Numbered from the stretch's first letter, positions 1-11,634 are shown. The stretch is 64,000 bases of DNA from Phocoena phocoena (GCF_963924675.1 NC_089230.1:72655223-72719222), one strand, 5' to 3'. Numbers and translations: made by a program. The notes: a model not told the origin generated them from the sequence alone.

Positions 1-394
1 CTAATTGAGCCTTTTACTAAAGAAGCAAGTATATTCAAAGCAAAATCATTTGTTAGGTAATATCATAGCTGGTGTCTTTACTGGGAAAGAAGTGGAAAAC
101 ACCAATGAAAGCATAAGCCCAGAGTCTCATGAAACTTCTCAGTTTATGCATTTTAAAGACTCATATGTCAGAGACATGCTATTTCAAATCCTCTTATAAG
201 GAGGACTTGGAGCCTCCCTGCCCGTGGCCATCAGTTTGTCCCTTTAAGGAAAGGCCATGGCGGATGGCAGAGGTCTTCAGAGACTTCATAGTCTCATAAA
301 TTTTGGTGTCTTTGTTAGAGAGTAGATAAGATACTTCTTATCGAATAAGTCTGGACATTGAATAAGTCTGGACAAGCCCTGGAAAGTGACCACC
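1..394. other. Unique sequence, no gene seen
   Basis: A 64-codon open frame runs through positions 5-199 on the plus strand. It has no recognisable domain and no splice context I can defend. No repeat recognised. Confidence 0.4.
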
Positions 395-620
395 TGTGTT
401 TAAATCACGGACCAGCTGCTGAATAGATACGCCATCTTGAACAAATTACTCAACACCTCAGGGCATCCATTTCCTCATCTGTAAAATGGTAATAATAATT
501 TGTACATTCCTCAGAAGATTATTGAAAGGATCAAAGGAACTAAGAGTAGTAAAGTGCTTTACAGGAGCGCCTGGCATAGTAAGCGTTTAATAAATATTAG
601 GCATTATTAATATCAGAGAG
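395..620 (+). repeat. MIR-type SINE relic
   Basis: The stretch contains the MIR hallmarks in order: a 'tttcctcatctgtaaaatgg' block near 471-488, a run of AATAATAAT, then 'agtaaagtgctttacag' and 'cctggcatagtaagcg' followed by 'tttaataaatatta'. Plus orientation. It is strongly diverged, as expected for this mammal-wide family. Confidence 0.7.
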
Positions 621-1145
621 GGCAAACAGTTGGCCTATGTACTGCCACATCCTGTGACAAGGGCACACTTTTCTACTGAACCCAGACAGAAGCTCAGAAT
701 CCTTCTAAACATGGTGCCCCAACCGGGCACTACCCTATCACCCAGGTAAAACCTACATCACAAGGAATGGACAGCTAGAAAGAGCGCTCACTCAAGAGCA
801 CACCCCGAAAACGCATTACGATAATAGTGTGTTCAGGCATGTGTGGTGGTTTTCCTGCTGTGGGAGGTGAGTTGCCTGACAGAAGGAGAGAAGGCAGGCT
901 CCATTTGGCAGGCTCTGACTTGCGGAACTCCCATTTCAATGGGAGATCCACGTGCATACGTTTAAACCTTGACAGCTGTGGTGTAAAACACCTCCCCCGA
1001 GTAAGTCTGCAACTGATACTCCACAGGGGTTTTGCCTGTAACATGATCCCCTGCACTTTGCATCCTCCATCTCCTTTCATTACGCAAATCTCATTTCAAA
1101 TCAGATGTGGAAAAACAGGCACCAGGCTTTGTACCCAGGGCCTTC
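621..1145. other. Unique sequence with uninterpreted ORFs
   Basis: Open frames of about 100-120 codons exist on both strands (827-1186 plus, 775-1080 minus). Neither shows a known motif, and they overlap each other, so they are probably chance frames. The plus frame runs into the adjacent SINE. Confidence 0.4.
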
Positions 1146-1157
1146 AACAAGTCAGGA

Positions 1158-1256
1158 CAGGAATTCCCTGGTGGTCCAGTGGTTAGGGCTCGCTGCTTTC
1201 ACTGCTGCATGCCTGGGTTCCAAGCCGCATGGTGCAGTTAAAAAATCGAAATCAGA
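1158..1256 (+). mobile_element. Short tRNA-derived SINE (Bov-tA/CHR-like), about 99 bp
   Basis: Starts GGAATTCCCTGGTGGTCCAG, a tRNA-like head with no long body, ending in a short A-rich tail. Flanked by a perfect 12-bp TSD AACAAGTCAGGA at 1146-1157 and 1257-1268, which fixes the insertion boundaries. Much shorter than the other SINEs here; part of the tRNA-like right half is missing. Confidence 0.85.
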
Positions 1257-1268
1257 AACAAGTCAGGA

Positions 1269-1908
1269 AGGTCTCAGGAGAATTAGGGGCTACCCCGAAG
1301 ATACGAGAAGCCCAGACTTGTGAAGTACAGTTATCAGCTGAAGTTCCTTTAGCATTTATCGATGCTTTCTAACAGTAATAGGGTTATGCATGAGTAGTGG
1401 AGACATTCACATGATGTGGCCCTTTATCTTTGAGAACAAAACTTTAATAGGTGAGAAAGAGCCATAGGCAAGCAATTATAATACATTGTACTAAAAACGT
1501 GATAGGTTGGATGTTGGACTAATTTTCAAATAGATAACAAAGAGAAAAGGATTCAGTGTGTTTTCCAGAATCACCTAAGAGGTTAGTGTCAGGGCTGAGG
1601 CTGGAGATAAATGCTTCTGCCTCCCAGTTGACTGCCCTTGCTTCAACAAGACCTAATAATCATCGAATATCTTGGATTTACATTTATGCTATCTTATGCT
1701 GCAAACACAAATCACTCTACATAAATTACCTCACTTTTCATAAGACTTCTGTGCCCCTCCTAACTGCTTTGGTTTGCTGGGTCTGTATATGAGTTCTGTA
1801 TATAATATTGATGTACAATAACTGCTTTGGTAAAGCATTAGCTTTGTTAGTGATAAGGAGAAGCAGTAGGATAACCAGGAGTGTCTGGAAGGAGAAATTA
1901 TACATTTT
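1269..1908. other. Unique sequence, nothing recognised
   Basis: AT-rich DNA between two SINEs. No repeat or gene feature recognised. Confidence 0.35.
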
Positions 1909-1919
1909 AAGAATAGCTA

Positions 1920-2128
1920 GGGCTTCCCTGGTGGCGCAGTGGTTGAGAGTCCGCCTGCCGATGCAGGGGACACAGGTTCGTGTCCCAGTCCGGGAAGATC
2001 CCATATGCCGCAGAGCGGCTGGGCCCGTGAGCCTTGGCCGCTGAGCCTGCGCGTCCGGAGCCTGTGCTCCGCGACGGGAGAGGCCACAACAGTGAGAGGC
2101 CTGCGTACCGAAAAAAAAAAAAAAAAAA
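1920..2128 (+). mobile_element. CHR-type SINE, short A-tailed form
   Basis: Begins GGGCTTCCCTGGTGGCGCAG and ends GCGTACCG plus a pure A tail (2111-2128). This is the roughly 210-bp form that dominates the window. The flanking TSD is AAGAATAGCTA (1909-1919) and AAGAATGGCTA (2127-2137), one mismatch. The tRNA-like head carries pol III A/B-box-like segments, but the B box reads GGTTCGTGTC rather than GGTTCGANNC. Confidence 0.95.
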
Positions 2129-2357
2129 GAATGGCTAATCGATACACAATTTCTGCCACCTAATGGTTTTAAAGTTATTTGAATGTCTGGCATCAATGCT
2201 TTACACCTACATGTGAAGAGGACAAATGATGGAAATGAACAAATGCTCAGGGAACAGCCTGATAGTTCAGCAATATAAGGAACTACGACACAGGAAAAGA
2301 ATGTTATGTTTCCTTGAATATGACAAAAGGAATGTTTACAATTAGCACTGAATTTTT

Positions 2358-2548
2358 AAAATTTTATTGGGGTATAGCTGAATTACAATGTTGTATTAAT
2401 TTCTGCTGTACAGCAAAGTGAGTCAGTTATACATATTGTTTTTCATATTATTTTCCATTATACCTTATCACAGGATATTGAGTATAGTTCCCTGTGCTAT
2501 ACAGTAGGGCCTTGTTGTTTATCCATCCTATATATAATAGCTTGTGTC
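2358..2548 (-). mobile_element. 5'-truncated L1, 3' UTR only
   Basis: Reverse complement of the cetartiodactyl L1 3' UTR: TTTATTGGGGTATAGCTGAA near 2371, 'cagcaaagtgagtcagttat', then 'ttccctgtgctatacagtag'. A perfect 15-bp TSD TAGCACTGAATTTTT lies at 2343-2357 and 2549-2563. Classic 5'-truncated retrotransposition product. Confidence 0.9.
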
Positions 2549-2740
2549 TAGCACTGAATTTTTGATGTGTGATAATACACTTTCAAAATGCCAATATTAT
2601 CTTACATAGGAGCAAGGAATAGAGGGGGAAAAAATCAATACACTGCCTGCTTGAGCTACACCATAGTGAGTATTGGTTCTAAAATCAAAGTGCTTTCTAT
2701 AGAAGAGCTTTCAGGGGAAAAGTTAAAATTAGAATAGCTG

Positions 2741-2948
2741 GGGCTTCCCTGGTGGCGCAGTGGTTGGGGGTCCGCCTGCCGATGCAGGAGACACGGGTGT
2801 GTGCCTCGGTCCGGGAGGATCCCGCATGCCACGGAGCGGCTGGGCCTGTGGGCCATGGCCGCTGGGTCTGCGCGTCCGGAGCCTGTGCTCCGCAACGGGA
2901 GAGGCCACAACAGTGGGAGGCCCGCGTACCGCAAAAATAAAAAATAAA
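2741..2948 (+). mobile_element. CHR-type SINE, short form
   Basis: Same structure as the copy at 1920. A perfect 16-bp TSD AAAATTAGAATAGCTG at 2725-2740 and 2949-2964. The tail is interrupted (AAAAATAAAAAATAAA). Confidence 0.95.
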
Positions 2949-2964
2949 AAAATTAGAATAGCTG

Positions 2965-3885
2965 TTTGAGGATTGAGCAAGAAATGTCGTGCAGGTAGAT
3001 TCAAAATATTTGAATAAAGTTCAAGGTGGGACGCCTTCGACCCTGTTTACCAATAGAAATCTAAAAACATCTTAACAGAAGTTCTTGAATCCTCTTTATT
3101 ATAGATGGGGGGGCGTGCTAAATCAATTAATTGAATGATGGGAAAGAAATAAACACATTCTTTAACTTGAAGGAAGAGTCATCTTAGGGAAAGGATGCGT
3201 TGGAAATCTCAAATAAGGGGAATAATTTCTTATTTGCTTGTTTCTGGTGAAGATGCATTCTATCTGTGAAAACTGATTTACCCACTGATACAAAAAATAT
3301 CGTTTCTCTTCTCTAGGACCACAAACAACTACATTTTTGTTTTGTTCCTCCTCTCACATCATTAAGGATTTTGACATGGTATATTATTACATACCAAACG
3401 GAACATAATGCACCAAGTAGAATCATCACTCAAGACAAACAAGTACTACCTGCACGTTGTGGTTTAGGAGAAAACACAAAACAGCATGTTATTAAATATT
3501 CAGCAGATTTCCTCACTTCTCTTTGTCAGGCACTAAGTACGGCATTGGAGGATACTCAGAGTGTAAAGTTGGTGTGTTTACACTAATAACACACCCGTTC
3601 TCTAAACAGAGCTGGCTTCTATTTAAGGAGAGACCAAACTGAAGTCATATCCTGCTATAAATCCCTTGTTTCTTTGAGTTGTGTTACAGTACATTGCTAC
3701 TGCAAGCAAATGATACCACGTCCAAGAAAGTCAGAGTCGGTGCATTAACTGTTTGGTCAGATTAGTAATGCATATTGCTCAAAATGTTAATTGGCAAAAG
3801 CATAAGTCTGCAAATATTCTCTGATTTCTTTTTTGAGGCCAACACTTTGCATTCTGTGAACTCAGAGCTCTTTATTTATGGAGAA
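2965..3885. other. Unique sequence, nothing recognised
   Basis: About 0.9 kb without a recognised repeat. A 71-codon open frame at 3371-3586 has no recognisable motif. A short G run (GGGGGGG) occurs at 3108-3114. Confidence 0.35.
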
Positions 3886-4040
3886 CTGAGGTCTAGCCTC
3901 AGCTTTGCTGCTAATTAGCTATGATAAGTTTACTGGTCAGGTCACTAAGTTTACTGTCACTCAATTTCCTAACCTGTAAATGGAGATATTTTATGAGATG
4001 GTTCCTAAGATCTTTCCTACTTCTGAAATCCTCACTCAGT
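3886..4040 (+). repeat. Probable MIR-family relic
   Basis: Contains 'ctttgctgctaattagct', 'aggtcactaagttt' and 'tcaatttcctaacctgtaaatgg', in the order expected for a plus-oriented MIR. Very diverged. Confidence 0.5.
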
Positions 4041-4480
4041 TCATGAAATTATAACAAACGCATTCTCTCAGCATTTCTGTGACTAATAATAATAATCAAA
4101 TTTTAGTAAGTTAGGGATATTTGCAGGCCTTGTAGGACATGTAAATCAACAAGTAAATCATGATTTAGGACTGGGCCTGGGTCAAATTATTTAAAGGCCT
4201 CTGTCAGTTTCAGGAGAAAATAAATTTTGACTACATTCAAAGACCACAATGATGTTTTAACATTAACTCATGATTTGGTTTGTTGAGTAGTTGAATTTCA
4301 TCTGGTCCTGTGGAGGTTTTCTAGTTAAGTCTCTAAAGGACAAGTTTCTTGTCATTAAAATCAGAAGAACTACTGTGTCTATTGAAAAATTGTCTTTCTA
4401 AAATTTCTCAGGGTTTTCTTCGAATTCCCTCTGTTAGACCTAGGAAAAGAATAGATAGTTTTGGAAGTTGGGGCCTTTAT
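4041..4480. other. Unique sequence, nothing recognised
   Basis: AT-rich DNA with no recognised repeat or gene signal. Confidence 0.3.
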
Positions 4481-4492
4481 ATGGAGCCAGAA

Positions 4493-4610
4493 AGAATCTA
4501 AAAGAGGGGATAAATGTATACGTGTAACTGATTCACTTTGCTGTACACCTGAAACTAACACAACATTGTAAATCAACTCTACTCCAATAGAAATTTAAAA
4601 AAATAAATAA
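4493..4610 (+). mobile_element. 5'-truncated L1, last ~110 bp
   Basis: Matches the extreme 3' end of L1: 'gattcactttgctgtacacc', 'gaaactaacacaacattgta', 'actccaatagaaattt' and an A/T-rich tail. TSD ATGGAGCCAGAA (4481-4492) and ATGGAGCAAGAA (4611-4622), one mismatch. Confidence 0.85.
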
Positions 4611-5248
4611 ATGGAGCAAGAAGGAGAAGCTAGTAATAGTGACAGTGTCGCTTCTCCCTGAACTGGTTAAAGCATGTAACAGAAACAATGTACTATTTCT
4701 TATGCTTATTGAATAAAGTTCTCTAGTCCGTATTTTGAAATGATAAACTTTATTTTTTAGAGCAGTTTTAGGTTCACAGCGAAATCGAGTGAAAAATACA
4801 GAGAATTCCCACATACTCCATGCCCCCAACACTCACAGCCTTCCCAACTACCAACATCCCATACCTGAGTAACGTGTTTGTTACATTTGATGAACCTACA
4901 CTGGCACATCATTATCACCCAAAGTCCACAGTTTACATTAGGGCTCATTCTTGGTACTGTGCAATCTATGGGTTTTGAGAAACGTATAATGACACATTCC
5001 CACCATTGCAGGATCATACAGAATAGTTTCATCGCATTAAAAATCCCCTGTGCTCTGCCTATTCTTTCATCCTTCCCCGCTAATCCTTGGCAACCACCAA
5101 TCTTTATACTGTCTTTGTAGTTTTGCCTTTTCCAGAATACAGTTGGAATCATATAGTACCTACATTTTCGGGTTGGCTTCTTTCAATTAGTAATACGCAT
5201 TTAAGTTTCCTCCATGTCTTTTCATGGCTTAATAACTCATATCTTCTT

Positions 5249-5464
5249 TTTTTTTTTTTTTTTTTTTTGCAGTACGCGGGCCTCTCATTGCTGTGGCCTC
5301 TTCCGTTGCGGAGCACAGGCTTCGGATGGATGCGCAGGCTCAGCAGCCATGGCTCACAGGCCCAGCCGCTTCGCGGCATGTGGGATCCTCCCGGACCGGG
5401 GCACGAACCCATGTCCCCTGAATTGGCAGGCGGACTCTCAACCACTGCGCCACCAGGGAGGCCC
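5249..5464 (-). mobile_element. CHR-type SINE, short form, in L1
   Basis: Reverse complement of the short form, with the A tail appearing as a T run (about 5249-5268). Perfect 13-bp TSD CTCATATCTTCTT at 5236-5248 and 5465-5477. Nested in the L1 3' UTR. Confidence 0.95.
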
Positions 5465-7861
5465 CTCATATCTTCTTAAAGCTGAATAATATCCATTGTC
5501 TGGATGTACCACAGTTTATCCATTCACCTATTGAAGGACATCTTGGCTGCTTCCAAGTTTTGGCAATTATGAATAAAGCTACTATAAACATCCATGTGTA
5601 GATTTTTGCGTGGATATAAGATTTCAGTTCATTTGGGTAAACACCAAGGAGTGCAATTACTGTATCTTAAGAGTATGTTTAGTTTTGTAAGAAACTTCTA
5701 AACGGTCTTTCAAAGTCATTGCGACATTTCAGAATCTCACAAGCAATGAGTGAGAGTGTTGCTCCACATCCACACCAGCACTTGTCAGCATTTTGGATTT
5801 TGGTCATTCTAATACATGTGTAGTGATATCTCAATGTTGTGTTAATTTGTATTTCCCTAATGAAATATGTTGTTGAGCATCTTTTCATATGATTACTTGC
5901 CATCTGTATATCTTCTTTGGTGAGATGTCTGTTCAATTCTTTTGATCATTTTTTTACTCAGCTTTTTCATTTCACTTTTCATTTTCTTATTGTTGAGCTT
6001 TAACTGTTCTTTGTATATTTTGGATAACAGTTCTTTATCAGATGTGTTGTTTGCAAATATTTTCTCCCAGTCTATGGGTTTTTTCTCATTCTCTTGATAT
6101 TGTTTTTCATAGCGCAGAAGTTTTTAATTTAATGAATTCTAGCTTATCAGTTTTTCCTTCACGGAAGGTGCCTTTGGTGTTGTATATAAATGTCATTGCC
6201 ATACCCGTCATCTACATTTTCTCCTAGTTAACTTCTAGAAGTTTAATAGTTTTGCACTTTACATTTAGGTCCATGATCTATTTTGAGTTAATTTTTGTGA
6301 AGGGTGTAAGTTCTGTGTCTACACTTAGTTTTTTGCATGTGGCTGTCCAGTTGTTCCAGCACCATTTGTTGAAAAGACCATCTTCGTTCCATTGCATTGC
6401 CTTTTTCAAAGGTCAGTTGACTATATATATGTGGGCCTATTTCTGGGCTCTGTCTTCTGTACCATTTATCTATTTGTCCATAGTTTTGCAAATACCACAC
6501 TGTCTCGTTTACTATAGCTTTATAGTACATTTTGAAGTCAGATAATGTTAGTCCTTGAATTTTGTTGTTCTTCTTCATTATTTTTTGCCACTCTATATAA
6601 CTTTAAAATCAGTTTTTTGATAATTACAAAATAATTTACTGGGATTTTGATTGGATTGCATTGAATCTGTAGATCAAGTTGGGAAGGACTGACATTTTGA
6701 CAATATTGAGTCTTCTTATCCATAAATATGGAATGTCTTTCCATTTATTTAGTTCTTCCTCAGTATCTTTCATCAGAGTTTTGTCATTTTCCTTATATAG
6801 TTCTTGCACATATTTTGTTAGATTTATTCCAATGTATTTGGGGGAGGTTAATGTAAATGGTAATGTGTTTTTAATTTAAAATTCCACTCATTTGTTGCTT
6901 CTATGTAGGGAAGCAATTGACTTTTGTATATTAACAGTGTGTTCTGCAATCTTGCTATAATCACTTATTAGTTTTAGTTTCAGGAGTTTTTGGTCAATTT
7001 TTTCAGCTTTTCTACATAGATGATCATGTCATCTGCAAACAAGCCAGTTTTATTTGTTCTTTCCCAATCTGTATACCTTTTAGTTTATTTTCTTGTGTTA
7101 ATATGTTAGCTAAGACTTCCAGTAACATGTTGAAAAGCAGTGGTGAGAGGGAATATACTTTTCTTGTTTCTGATCTTAGCAGAAAAGCTTTGTGTGTCTC
7201 ACTATAAAGTATGATGTTGGCTATAGAGGGTTGTTTGTTTGTAGATTTTCTTTATGAAGTTGAGAAAGTTCCCCTCCATTCCTAGACTACTGAGAATGTT
7301 TATCTTAATTGTTGTTGGATTTTGTCAAATGCTTTTTCTGCATCTATTGATATAATGATGTGATATTTCTTCTTTAGCCTGTTAATGTGGTGAATTACAT
7401 TAACTCATTCTAGAATGTTTAACCAGCCTTACTTACCTGAGATAAATCCCACTTGGTGTATAATTCTTTATATACATTGTTGGATTTGACTTGCTAATAT
7501 TTTGTTGAGGATTTTGGCATCTATGTTCATGAGAGATGTTGATCTGTCATTTTCTTATAGCATCTTTGTCTCATTTTTTTGTATTAGGGTAATGCTGGCC
7601 TCATAGAATGGGTTAGGAAGGATCCCCTTTTATTTTACCTTCTGGAAGAATTCACCAGCGAACACATATATGACTGGTGCTTTCTGTTTTGGAAGGTTAT
7701 TAATTATTGGTTCAATTTCTTTAATAGATATAGGCCTATTCAGATTGTCTATTTCTTCTTGTGTGAGTTTTGACAGATTTTGTCTTTCAAAACATTAGTC
7801 CATTTCATCTAGGTTATCAAATTTGTGGGCATAGAGTTGTTCATAATATTCTTTTATTATC

Positions 7862-7897
<36 letters not shown>

Positions 7898-8075
7898 GCG
7901 GGCCTCTCACTGCTGTGGCCTCTCCCATTGCGGAGCACAGGCTCCGGACGCACAGGCTCAGCGGCCATGGCTCATGGGCCCAGCCGCTCCGCGGCATGTG
8001 GGATTCTCCCGGACTGGGGCACGAACCCGCATCCCCTGCATCGGTAGGTAGACTCTCAACCACCAGGGAAGCCCC
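7862..8075 (-). mobile_element. CHR-type SINE with (TG)n in place of the tail
   Basis: Reverse-complement SINE inside L1 ORF2. TSD TTTATTATC at 7853-7861 and 8076-8084. Instead of a T run the tail side is a (TG)n repeat at about 7864-7893. Eight bases are missing near the SINE 5' end, where CACTGCGCCACC is collapsed to CACC, probably by slippage between the two flanking CACC motifs. Confidence 0.95.
7864..7893. repeat. (TG)n dinucleotide microsatellite
   Basis: About 15 uninterrupted TG units at the tail of the SINE at 7862-8075. It probably grew out of the poly-A tail. Alternating purine-pyrimidine DNA, likely length-polymorphic. Confidence 0.95.
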
Positions 8076-8130
8076 TTTATTATCCTCTTAATACCCGTGG
8101 GATCTGTAGTGATGTTCACTCTTCCTAGTC

Positions 8131-8439
8131 AGTTTTTAAATAAGTGATTGAAACATTTCTCGTACCTCTCAGAAGAGATCAAGTAATTGTTTTTTATTTT
8201 TATTTATTTTTAATTTTATATGGCACATGACTGATTAGGATTTAGAAATTAATGGCATTTGGTACAAAAATGGGTCCTCTACTCACTTTCTATAAGAAAG
8301 ATAGCAAATATAATTTGGTTTCTGTACATTAGCCATAAACTACTTAATAAAGAATAATATAGCTAAAACGCTCCTGTAGAAAAGAACGTATCCCCTTAAT
8401 GTGTTTCTTTGTTAATAAAATAAACTATGTATTTTAAAA
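8131..8439. other. AT-rich spacer between two L1s
   Basis: Contains 'tgttttttatttttatttattttt', a possible retroposon-tail remnant, and no recognised gene feature. Confidence 0.35.
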
Positions 8440-9783
8440 ATATATTGAATTTCCAGCATCTTACAGAATGGGAGAAAATATTTGCAAATCATCTATTTGA
8501 TAAGGGGTGAATATCCAAAATATACAAAGAACCTTACAACTCAATAAGAAAAAAATATTCAATTAAAAAATGTGCAAAGGAACTCAATAAACATTTTTCC
8601 AAAGAAGATGCACAAATAAAAAACAGATACATTGGGCTTCCCTGGTGGCGCAGTGGTTGAGAGTCCGCCTGCCGATGCAGGGGACACGGGTTCGTGCCCC
8701 GGTCCGGGAAGATCCCACATGGCGCGGAGCGGCTGGGCCTGTGAGCCATGGCCGCTGAGCCTACGCGCCCGGAGCCTGTGCTCCGCAACGGGAGAGGCCA
8801 CAACAGTGAGAGGCCCGCGTACCGCAAAAAAAAAAAAAAAAAAACCCAGGTACATGAAAAGGTATTCAACATCACTAATCATCAGGGAAATGCAAATCAA
8901 AACCACAATGGATATCAATTCACACCTAATTAAAAAGGTAATCATTAAGAAGACAAGAGATAACAAGTATTGGAGAAGACATGGAGAGAAGGGAATCCTT
9001 GTGCACTATTGGTGGGAATTTACATTGGTGCAGCCACTATGAAAAATAGTATGAAGAGTCCTCAAAAAATTAAAAATAGAACTACCATATGATCCAGCCA
9101 GTCCACTTCTGGTTATATATTCAAAGGAAATGAAAACAGGATATCAAAGAGATATCTGCACCCCATGTTCACTGCAACATTATTCACAATAGCCAACATT
9201 TGGAAACAACCTAAGTGTTCATCAACAGATGAATAGGTAAAGAAGATGCAATGTATAATAATATACAAGTATTATTCAGCCATGAGAAAGAAGGAAATCC
9301 TGCCATTTGGGACAACATGGATGGGCCCTGAGGGCATTATACTAAGTGAAATAAGCTAGACAGAGAAAGACAAATACTGCATGGTATCACTTATTTGTGG
9401 AATCTTTTTTTAAAAAGAAGTCAAACTCATAGAAACAGTAGAAATTTGTTGTCAGGGGCTGGGAGGTGGGGGAAATAGGGAGAGGTCAGTAAAAGGGTAC
9501 AAACTTTCAGCTATAAGATAAATAAGTCCTGAGGATCTAATGTAAAACGTGCTGACTATAGTTGATAACACTGTATTGTATAATTGAAATTTGTTGAGAG
9601 TAAAACTTAAATGTTCTTACCCCCCACACACAAAAAACAGAGATAGCTATGTGAGGTGATGATGTGTTAACTAGGTGGTATAAATTCTTTCACAATGCTT
9701 ACGTATATCAAATCACCAGCATGAACACTTTAAATCTAATAATTTTTTTGTCAATTATACCTCAGTAAAGCTGAAAAAAAATA
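8440..9783 (+). mobile_element. Older L1 (L1MA-like), ORF2 C-terminus plus 3' UTR
   Basis: Plus-strand L1 sequence from 'cagaatgggagaaaatattt' through 'gcaaatcaaaaccacaatgg', 'ggaaacaacctaagtgttca', 'gacaacatggatgggccctg' and the 3' UTR to an A-rich end near 9783. 5'-truncated, with multiple stops. Possible decayed TSD: AAAAATATATTGAATTTCC near 8436 and AAAAATATATATGGAATTCC near 9776. Interrupted by a SINE at about 8633-8846. Confidence 0.85.
8633..8846 (+). mobile_element. CHR-type SINE, short form, in L1
   Basis: Full short form with a pure A tail. TSD CAGATACAT (8624-8632) and CAGGTACAT (8847-8855), one mismatch. It splits the L1 ORF2 relic just before the 'tattcaacatcactaatcat' block. 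Confidence 0.95.
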
Positions 9784-10861
9784 TATATGGAATTCCCCAA
9801 AGGATCTGTTAGATTTTGTATGGCACACTCATCATTCTAGTTACCATTTTTCCAGCTTCTGCTTTTCATAAGGAAGTAATTCAAGAATTAAATGTGAGTC
9901 TTCCTCTCATTAAATAAGTCGAAAACCACCCTTCTTGGAAATTTTGGTCTTCTCCATACAAACATTCTTTAGGGACTTTTCTCCCCACAAGGCAGTCTCT
10001 CAATGGCAGCTATCACATAGCTAATGAACGAGTTTGTGCCAACATCTAACATTTTATCATAAATTCTTAATTATTTCCCAAAAATACTATTAAAATATTA
10101 GTCATTTTTTCAACTACAAGTAAATCACTCTTCTTTCAGTTTTTGGAGTTTAACATAATCATATTAATTCTTGTTTTACCAACTGGTATCTGAAAATGTT
10201 TTGAAAGTCTTTGTAAGACACACTTTCAACGTATTCCTTTAAATAAATCCATAAAGTAGTTAAAAAAAACAGTTCTATTCCTTGGCATTATGGCATTAGG
10301 TCACAATGTCAATTCTGCAACAATAAAACAATTGTTCAGGTACAGAATCAGAAAAAGGTAATCTTTGTCTTTCATTTATTATTTTACAGATTTTCTCTGA
10401 AAGCATTTATATTTAACCCTTGCACATTTAAAAAACATTGAGTAATCAATTTCCTAAAGCCAAATATATTTCTTGACTGCATTTATTTTTTGCTATTGAA
10501 GTTCTGCTGTTATGAATTACATCTGAAGTTCAGTAGAGTATTTAACATATTTAACTTCCCTAATTAATTTCATGTTAGCACCAGGGATTTACAGTGTTCC
10601 CTCAAACCTCCGTTCATCTGCATACAATTCACGATGACAACGCAACAGAGCAGTGACCTGGGTGAGCCCACAGAGGAAGAAAATAGTGGTGATCAGAACC
10701 CCCAGGATCTGGGCTTGTGGAAGGGGGAGGGGTTTCTTTGATCCTTTCTGGTGTGGAGTAAATCCTGACGCAAGCAGAAAAGCCTAGGGAAAAGGGAAGT
10801 TGTGGGTCTAAACAAGTCTTATTTCCTCTTTTCCTTTCTATATTTCTGGTCACCAATTCCA
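9784..10861. other. Unique AT-rich sequence
   Basis: About 1.1 kb with no recognised repeat before the LTR. A minus-strand open frame of 106 codons (10,629-10,949) runs into the LTR and has no known motif. Nothing supports a gene. Confidence 0.35.
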
Positions 10862-11634
10862 ATGTGTGGGAGTTTTTCCCACACCACCAAGCAATTCTCT
10901 GACACCAGCTGGGTGTCCTACAATTCAACTCAATTCTGACACTATCCACCTGGAAACAGCATCAGATCCCACAGGTTAGGGGCTCAGTCCCTCAAAAATG
11001 CCCCACCCAACCCCACTCACCACTTCAGTCCATGTTGTCACCAGTGCCTCTGACCAACCAACCATAGATCAGAGGTCCCAATGACCCCTGCTTTGATTAA
11101 TTTGCTAGAGTGGATCACAGACCCAGAGAACTATTTCACTTACTAGATTACCAGTTTCTTATAAAAGGATATAACTCAGGAAGAGCCAGATGGAAGATCA
11201 GTAGGGCAAGGTATGGGGAAAGGGCACAGAGATTCCACGCCTTCTCTAAGCATGGCACTCACCTTGAATCTACAAGTATTCACCGACCTGGAACTCTTCA
11301 AACCCCTTCCTTCTGGGTTTTTATGGAGGCTTCATTACTCAGGCATGATGGATTAAATCATTAGCCACTGGTGACTGATTCCATCTGAAGTTCCTTTCCC
11401 CTCCCCCAGAAGTCAGGGGTGTGGGACAGAGGTTCTAACCCTCTTTTCACAGGGTTGGTCCTCCTGGCAACCAGCCCCCAGCCTTAGGTGTAGTCCGGAA
11501 GTTGCCTCACTAACACAACAAAAGACACTTTTATTGCTCTCATCACTTAGAAAATTCCAAGGGTTTTAGGAGCTCTGTGCCCAAAATACAATGAAGACCA
11601 AATATATATTTCTTATTAAAAATCACAGTGCCAC
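10862..11634 (+). mobile_element. Solo LTR of an ancient endogenous retrovirus-like element
   Basis: Starts TGTGTGGGAG and ends near 'aatcacagtgccaca'. Internal blocks typical of a mammalian LTR include 'tgacactatccacctgg', 'agatcccacaggttagg', 'gctagagtggatcacaga', 'gggtttttatggaggcttca', 'cattagccactggtgactga' and 'aaattccaagggttttagga'. About 770 bp. No gag, pol or env sequence is visible on either side, so I call it a solo LTR. I could not settle the exact family. Confidence 0.65.

Larger units (their letters stand above)
4748..8130 (-). mobile_element. Older L1 (L1MA/MB-like), 3' UTR plus ORF2 relic
   Basis: Reads as L1 on the minus strand. The 3' end lies at about 4748 (T-run, then 'agagcagttttaggttcaca'). 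ORF2 sequence follows through 5,500-7,850 ('gaataatatccattgtctgg', 'caccatttgttgaaaagacc', 'tgatgtgatatttcttcttt'), and the element continues past a SINE to about 8130. It is 5'-truncated and riddled with stops. Two CHR SINEs (5249-5464, 7862-8075) landed in it later, so it predates them. End coordinates are good to about 15 bp. Confidence 0.85.

Noticed and set aside
5..199. 64-codon ORF at the left edge
   Set aside because: No homology that I recognise, no splice signals, short length; chance frame.
827..1186. 119-codon ORF
   Set aside because: Overlaps an antisense frame of similar length and ends in a SINE; no domain.
1920..2128. tRNA-gene-like sequence (A and B boxes)
   Set aside because: It is the tRNA-derived head of a SINE with an A tail and TSDs. 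The same holds for every other A/B-box hit in the window.
8632..9042. 136-codon ORF starting in a SINE
   Set aside because: Its first half is SINE and its second half is L1 ORF2 in relic frame; not a host gene.
10862..11634. Possible provirus around the LTR
   Set aside because: No second LTR and no gag, pol or env sequence nearby; best read as a solo LTR.
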